Shown in pieces: positions 6,099-8,767 of a stretch of DNA of 8,767 bases (its first letter is position 1; every line of letters starts with the position of its first letter). Source of the DNA: Nitrospinales bacterium (GTDB lineage: Bacteria > Nitrospinota_A > UBA7883 > JACRGQ01); the NCBI GenBank assembly GCA_023248615.1, contig JAHFEI010000068.1, forward strand, positions 1 through 8,767. Reading direction: 5' to 3'. The translations under genes were made by a program, and so were the position numbers. Under the pieces are notes generated by a model, which was not told where the DNA came from, did not search any database, and saw nothing but the letters and a program-made list of their open reading frames with translations.

Positions 6099-6126
6099 GG
6101 GGTGACGTTCTGTCACCCCCCTTTTT
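6099..6126 (+). terminator. strong intrinsic terminator
   Basis: A perfect 8-bp stem GGGGTGAC/GTCACCCC (6099-6106 with 6112-6119) with a 5-nt GTTCT loop is followed by CC and TTTTT, then AATT. It is a textbook Rho-independent terminator on the plus strand. The nearest annotated plus-strand gene upstream is the tRNA, more than 600 bp away, so some transcript between them is implied. It also insulates the downstream gene. Confidence 0.75.
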
Positions 6127-6207
6127 AATTAGAAAACATACCTCACATATTTCTTACTATCTTTTGGCCTATCATGGTAGGATTCCTCCGAGTATTGAAT
6201 ATCAAAA

Positions 6208-6219
6208 AAGGAGGGGGGG
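6208..6219 (+). promoter_or_regulatory. ribosome binding site and G-tract fixing the GTG start
   Basis: AAGGAGG (6208-6214) is a near-perfect Shine-Dalgarno sequence 4 nt before the GTG at 6219. The bases from 6213 to 6219 are seven consecutive Gs, running from the Shine-Dalgarno into the start codon. The ATG further up at 6174 has no ribosome site and overlaps a TATCAT -10-like box (6170-6175), so GTG is the better start. Length changes in the G-run would alter spacing without shifting the frame. Confidence 0.7.
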
Positions 6220-7955
6220 TGCCCAAAAAATCTATCCGAGCTAGGTATGATATGGTAGAAGATGATGTTAATACTTTCTATAAGAATCACAAAAGAGAGA
6301 TGTCTGATCTTGAAGGACTCTTGATGGAAATGCGAGACACAGAAAATGTTCCCATCTACCTTACCCGAAGCCGGATGAAAAAGGCGGAGAGCGTATTTTT
6401 GAAACTTAAAAGAAAAAAGGGTAAATACGCTAATGGTATGAAGGATATGAAGGATTTATTTGGAGTGCGTGTAATTACCCTTTTTGAAGAAGACGTTTTT
6501 TCGGTATTTGAAAGGATATTAAGGAAGATTTATAAGAACACACCTCCTGATGAGCGTTGGAAAAAATACAGCGTACAAGCTGTGAAAGTCTATAATTTCC
6601 CAGGACGGGAGATATCAATCAGGGAAACAATTGACAGCTATAATCCCGCTACCAAATTTGATCCCAATGAAGAAATGAAAAAGCCCTCCGGCTACAGTTC
6701 AATCCACCTTGAAATAATTTGCAAAACAGCAAGTAAAGATATTGCAATCGAAGTGCAACTTCGGACTATGTTACAAAACGTGTGGGGGGAGATCGAGCAT
6801 ACCCTGAGCTACAAGCAAGGGGACATCCATCCACATCTTAAAAGGAGTTTCCAATTATTGGCATCAGAATTGGGCAAGTCGGATCAAATGCTCAATCACC
6901 TTAAAAACATTGCTGAAAGTGAGCAGGTAAGAAAAAGCCTCTATAGTGATGCGCTTGTGCCAAAGTGGTATTTCACATACAACGAAGACGTGCCGCTTAC
7001 ATTTTCCAGAGATCTGGAGTTAAAAAAAGCATTCAATAATTACTCCAAGGAAACTTACGCGAAGCTTGTTAAAAACCGAGAAAAAGCGACGCCCACGGAA
7101 ATGAGACAACGCGTTATTGTTTTGCAGAGGACATTCGATGAGTTGAAAAACAGAATCAGCCAATATGACCCCGATAATCCGGACATTAAATACTGGATTG
7201 AAATGGAAAAAGCGTATTATGAGGCATATTTGAATGGCGAGACAGGCCGAAAAAAGGCTGTGGCTATTTATAATGCAATGATTCACGCGCACGGTGAAAA
7301 GTATTTTGTTCCCTATTACCGGTTGGGAGAGATACATTTAATGGGTACAGAAAAAGATGGTGTTCTGAATGCAGTAAAAAACTTTGATACATGCGAAGGA
7401 ATTCTTGAAAAATGTGGGCAGAAAAGCGTTAACTCCTATCTGGTAATTGGGGCACTTCACTCGGCATACACCCTGCTAGGTAAAGAATATCTCAACGTAG
7501 CCCAAACACTTTTTGTGGAGGGTGAACGAATCCTCAATGCCAAAAAAGATGATAATTTCTTTACGACATTCGTGCATTATGTTTTTAACAATAACGGGTG
7601 TTGGCTTCATCTGCTTTTGTGTGCTTACTTAACGGAAGGTTCCAAAAAGAAGGAAGCTGACCAAGCGTTTAAAAAGGCAAAGACATATTTTGATCGTCTT
7701 CTACCTGCGGACAATGAAATGGGGGACGAAATCAATAGTAACTTTTGCGATACCATTGCGTGGTTTTATTATCAAAGCTATTTACGCTCTGGGGACACCA
7801 AGCAGCTAACAGAAGCGTATAATTTCTCCAAGAAATGCCATAGTAAATTAAACATGGCACACTACCCTTACTTGAGCATTAAATTGCAGGAAATGCACGC
7901 AGAGGAGATATTGCTTGAGTATGGAAAGGTGATCAGCTTGAACGCGGGTAGCTGA
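6219..7955 (+). CDS. RelA/SpoT-type alarmone synthetase domain fused to a helical TPR-like region
   Basis: From the GTG start this is 578 residues. Residues 35-235 are a RelA/SpoT nucleotidyltransferase domain, which in the family transfers pyrophosphate from ATP to a nucleotide or tRNA. Key residues are kept: D79, G82 and R84 in DLFGVRV (metal site); G158, Y159 and H163 in PSGYSSIH (nucleotide stacking); E178, Q180 and R182 in EVQLRT; W189, E191 and H194 in VWGEIEHTLSYK. There is no HD hydrolase, TGS or ACT domain, so it is not housekeeping Rel. The remaining ~340 residues are helical; 340-376 and later pairs look TPR-like. Domain order resembles small alarmone synthetases with an added sensor or regulatory module, as in toxSAS toxins, but it is much longer. 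Its A/T-rich codon use differs from all flanking genes, and it lies alone after tRNA-Leu and a terminator, suggesting acquisition. Product and target are unknown: (p)ppGpp, (p)ppApp or tRNA pyrophosphorylation are all possible. Confidence 0.85.
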   Translation: MPKKSIRARYDMVEDDVNTFYKNHKREMSDLEGLLMEMRDTENVPIYLTRSRMKKAESVFLKLKRKKGKYANGMKDMKDLFGVRVITLFEEDVFSVFERILRKIYKNTPPDERWKKYSVQAVKVYNFPGREISIRETIDSYNPATKFDPNEEMKKPSGYSSIHLEIICKTASKDIAIEVQLRTMLQNVWGEIEHTLSYKQGDIHPHLKRSFQLLASELGKSDQMLNHLKNIAESEQVRKSLYSDALVPKWYFTYNEDVPLTFSRDLELKKAFNNYSKETYAKLVKNREKATPTEMRQRVIVLQRTFDELKNRISQYDPDNPDIKYWIEMEKAYYEAYLNGETGRKKAVAIYNAMIHAHGEKYFVPYYRLGEIHLMGTEKDGVLNAVKNFDTCEGILEKCGQKSVNSYLVIGALHSAYTLLGKEYLNVAQTLFVEGERILNAKKDDNFFTTFVHYVFNNNGCWLHLLLCAYLTEGSKKKEADQAFKKAKTYFDRLLPADNEMGDEINSNFCDTIAWFYYQSYLRSGDTKQLTEAYNFSKKCHSKLNMAHYPYLSIKLQEMHAEEILLEYGKVISLNAGS

Positions 7956-7991
7956 ACTTACTAAAGATAACCGGGTTAGTTTCGGAGCATG

Positions 7992-8010
7992 ATTCAGCCC
8001 TTGGGCCTGA
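7992..8010. repeat. small hairpin after the RelA/SpoT-domain gene
   Basis: TCAGCCC (7994-8000) pairs with GGG-C-CTGA (8003-8010) through one bulged C around a 2-nt TT turn. It lies 39 bp after the stop codon and lacks a following T-run on the plus strand, so it is at best a weak terminator or a processing structure. Confidence 0.25.
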
Positions 8011-8021
8011 GAGTACTGACC

Positions 8022-8186
8022 AAAAAGTCTCAAGGTGCAAAGAAGGGTAGCAAGGGGCACAAACGCCAGCGGAATAGAAAGTTCGCTCCAGCGCCAGATG
8101 CCCAGTTTCACAAAAACGTGGCGCAGGTAGTCCTTCCCCTTTGGCAGGAATGAGAAAAGAAATGGGGAGATCCGGGGAATGAAGAG
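8022..8186 (-). pseudogene. coding-like remnant of a membrane protein (uncertain)
   Basis: Between the RelA/SpoT-domain gene and msrA, one minus-strand frame directly after a stop at 8187-8189 has no ATG near its beginning. It reads LFIPRISPFLFSFLPKGKDY, then RHVFVKLGIWRWSEL, then SIPLAFVPLATLLCTLRLF. The mix of hydrophobic blocks and basic loops is protein-like and is GC-richer than the island. Beyond about 8022 the frame loses this character and runs antisense into the end of the neighbouring gene. I read it as a possible fragment of an interrupted membrane-protein gene. No family is recognised, and chance is a real alternative. Confidence 0.28.
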
Positions 8187-8187
8187 C

Positions 8188-8193
8188 TAAAAT
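8188..8193 (+). promoter_or_regulatory. putative -10 box of msrA
   Basis: TAAAAT lies 7 nt before the GTG start of msrA. No good -35 is seen around 8165-8170. If it is used, the transcript would begin at or next to the start codon. The only Shine-Dalgarno-like bases (AGG, 8196-8198) are too close to work well, so a leaderless start is plausible. Confidence 0.3.
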
Positions 8194-8200
8194 ACAGGCA

Positions 8201-8767
8201 GTGAAGAAAATTATTGGGATTGCACTCTCGCTTGCTTTAATTTTGGGGATGGCAAATCCATCCTACTCGGAAAATATGGGTAAAAGTATGCCGAACAATG
8301 CGCCGCACCAAAACCTGGAGAAAGCAACATTCGCTGGCGGTTGCTTCTGGTGCATGCAATCCGTTTTTGACGGACTCAAGGGCGTGGCCTCCACCACCGT
8401 GGGCTACACGGGAGGCCACAAGCCAAACCCGACTTACGAGGAGGTCTCCACCGGCTCCACAGGCCACGCCGAGGCAATTGAGATACTTTACGATCCGGTG
8501 TCCATCGACTATTCCCAACTGCTTTACGTTTTTTGGAAAAACATTGACCCCACCGCGCTTAACCGCCAGTTTGCCGATGAGGGGACGCAATACCGCACCG
8601 CCATTTTTTACCATAACGAAGGGCAAAAACGGCTTGCAGAGGCATACAAGGCGGAGCTGGCAAAATCCGGCAAATTCAAAAAACCTGTCGTGACGGAAAT
8701 CACCCCCGCCTCCGCGTTTTACAAGGCGGAGGAACACCACCAAAGGTATTACAAGAAAGAGGCCGCA
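8201..8767 (+). CDS. msrA: peptide-methionine (S)-S-oxide reductase MsrA, exported, 3' end missing
   Basis: MsrA reduces the S-epimer of methionine sulfoxide in oxidised proteins using a nucleophilic cysteine recycled by thioredoxin-like donors. The first 189 residues are present. A signal peptide (KKIIGIALSLALILGMANPS, cleavage probably near residue 23) leads into the catalytic domain at about 41. C48 in the signature GGCFWC is the nucleophile. Further family motifs are VGYTGG (67-72), YEEVSTGSTGHAEAI (79-93), FWKNIDPT (111-118), GTQYR (128-132) and the closing AEEHHQRYY (176-184). Since that last motif ends most MsrA domains, only a short tail, or a fused MsrB domain, is missing. The GTG start was chosen because it gives the complete signal peptide; ATGs further in would truncate it. 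Export implies repair of periplasmic proteins. GC-rich codon use returns here. Confidence 0.95.
   Translation, partial: MKKIIGIALSLALILGMANPSYSENMGKSMPNNAPHQNLEKATFAGGCFWCMQSVFDGLKGVASTTVGYTGGHKPNPTYEEVSTGSTGHAEAIEILYDPVSIDYSQLLYVFWKNIDPTALNRQFADEGTQYRTAIFYHNEGQKRLAEAYKAELAKSGKFKKPVVTEITPASAFYKAEEHHQRYYKKEAA

Larger units (their letters stand above)
5467..6218. other. gene-poor region between tRNA-Leu and the RelA/SpoT-domain gene
   Basis: The first 175 bp (5467-5641) are GC-rich and contain only interrupted frames on both strands. From about 5642 the sequence turns A/T-rich, beginning with two A-runs. It then holds two hairpins (5686-5719 and 5748-5769), a perfect 12-bp palindrome (5838-5849), two overlapping small ORFs on opposite strands, and a strong terminator (6099-6126). 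No integrase or protein of known family could be read. No second copy of the tRNA 3' end was found downstream, so island insertion at the tRNA is not proven. Confidence 0.6.

Noticed and set aside
6174..6218. ATG at 6174 as start of the RelA/SpoT-domain gene
   Set aside because: No Shine-Dalgarno, and it overlaps a -10-like box. The GTG at 6219 has AAGGAGG directly upstream, and the extra 15 residues add nothing recognisable.
5467..6218. retron, CRISPR or group II intron RNA in the structured spacer
   Set aside because: No repeat-spacer periodicity, no reverse transcriptase in the window and no recognisable intron domain V. The hairpins alone do not support these.
7848..8111. 87-codon minus-strand ORF with a GTG start
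   Set aside because: As an intact gene it is unconvincing because its end is antisense to the synthetase gene. Only its upstream half looks protein-like, and that is reported as a possible remnant at 8022-8186.
5467..8200. search for a second copy of the tRNA-Leu 3' end (attachment-site repeat)
   Set aside because: Only short chance matches such as TCGAAT near 5828 were found. No repeat long enough to call an att site.
8237..8743. 168-codon minus-strand ORF opposite msrA
   Set aside because: Antisense of the conserved MsrA catalytic domain, with no independent support.

Overview
The window looks like chromosome of a diderm bacterium with GC-rich genes. The evidence is two proteins with Gram-negative style export signals (an NfeD-type protease and a periplasmic MsrA), a ComEC/Rec2 DNA-uptake channel and a tRNA with encoded CCA. 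I cannot name the phylum from sequence alone; deltaproteobacteria-like or Nitrospinota-like groups would be a guess.

Layout. 1-120: the left-facing end of an insertion sequence, with the first 14 codons of its probable transposase on the minus strand and two near-identical terminal repeats. 230-613: a stand-alone CheY-like receiver. 614-1049: a gene-free spacer with two palindromic elements, one a 94-bp composite hairpin. 1050-3488: complete comEC. 3496-5271: two minus-strand genes convergent with comEC, a small three-helix membrane protein and, upstream of it, a long-form NfeD/ClpP-class membrane protease. 5382-5466: tRNA-Leu(GAG) on the plus strand.

After the tRNA the sequence changes character. 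About 175 bp of GC-rich spacer is followed, from near 5642, by clearly AT-richer DNA up to roughly 8020. This holds hairpins, a 12-bp palindrome, a strong intrinsic terminator at 6099-6126 and one large gene (6219-7955). That gene encodes a (p)ppGpp-synthetase-type RelA/SpoT domain fused to about 350 residues of helical, TPR-like sequence, with no hydrolase domain. Coding-like minus-strand sequence with no intact gene lies at 8022-8186, and GC-rich sequence resumes with msrA, which runs off the window at 8767. A tRNA-adjacent, compositionally foreign insert carrying a lone alarmone-synthetase-like protein is the best candidate here for an accessory system (toxin, stress or phage-defence effector).

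The other genes are ordinary: DNA uptake (comEC), membrane protein quality control (nfeD plus a small membrane partner), oxidative repair (msrA) and signalling (receiver). They look like independent housekeeping units rather than one pathway. Several starts (comEC, the small membrane gene, msrA) lie only 6-10 nt after a TANNNT-type box, a pattern expected of leaderless or near-leaderless transcripts.
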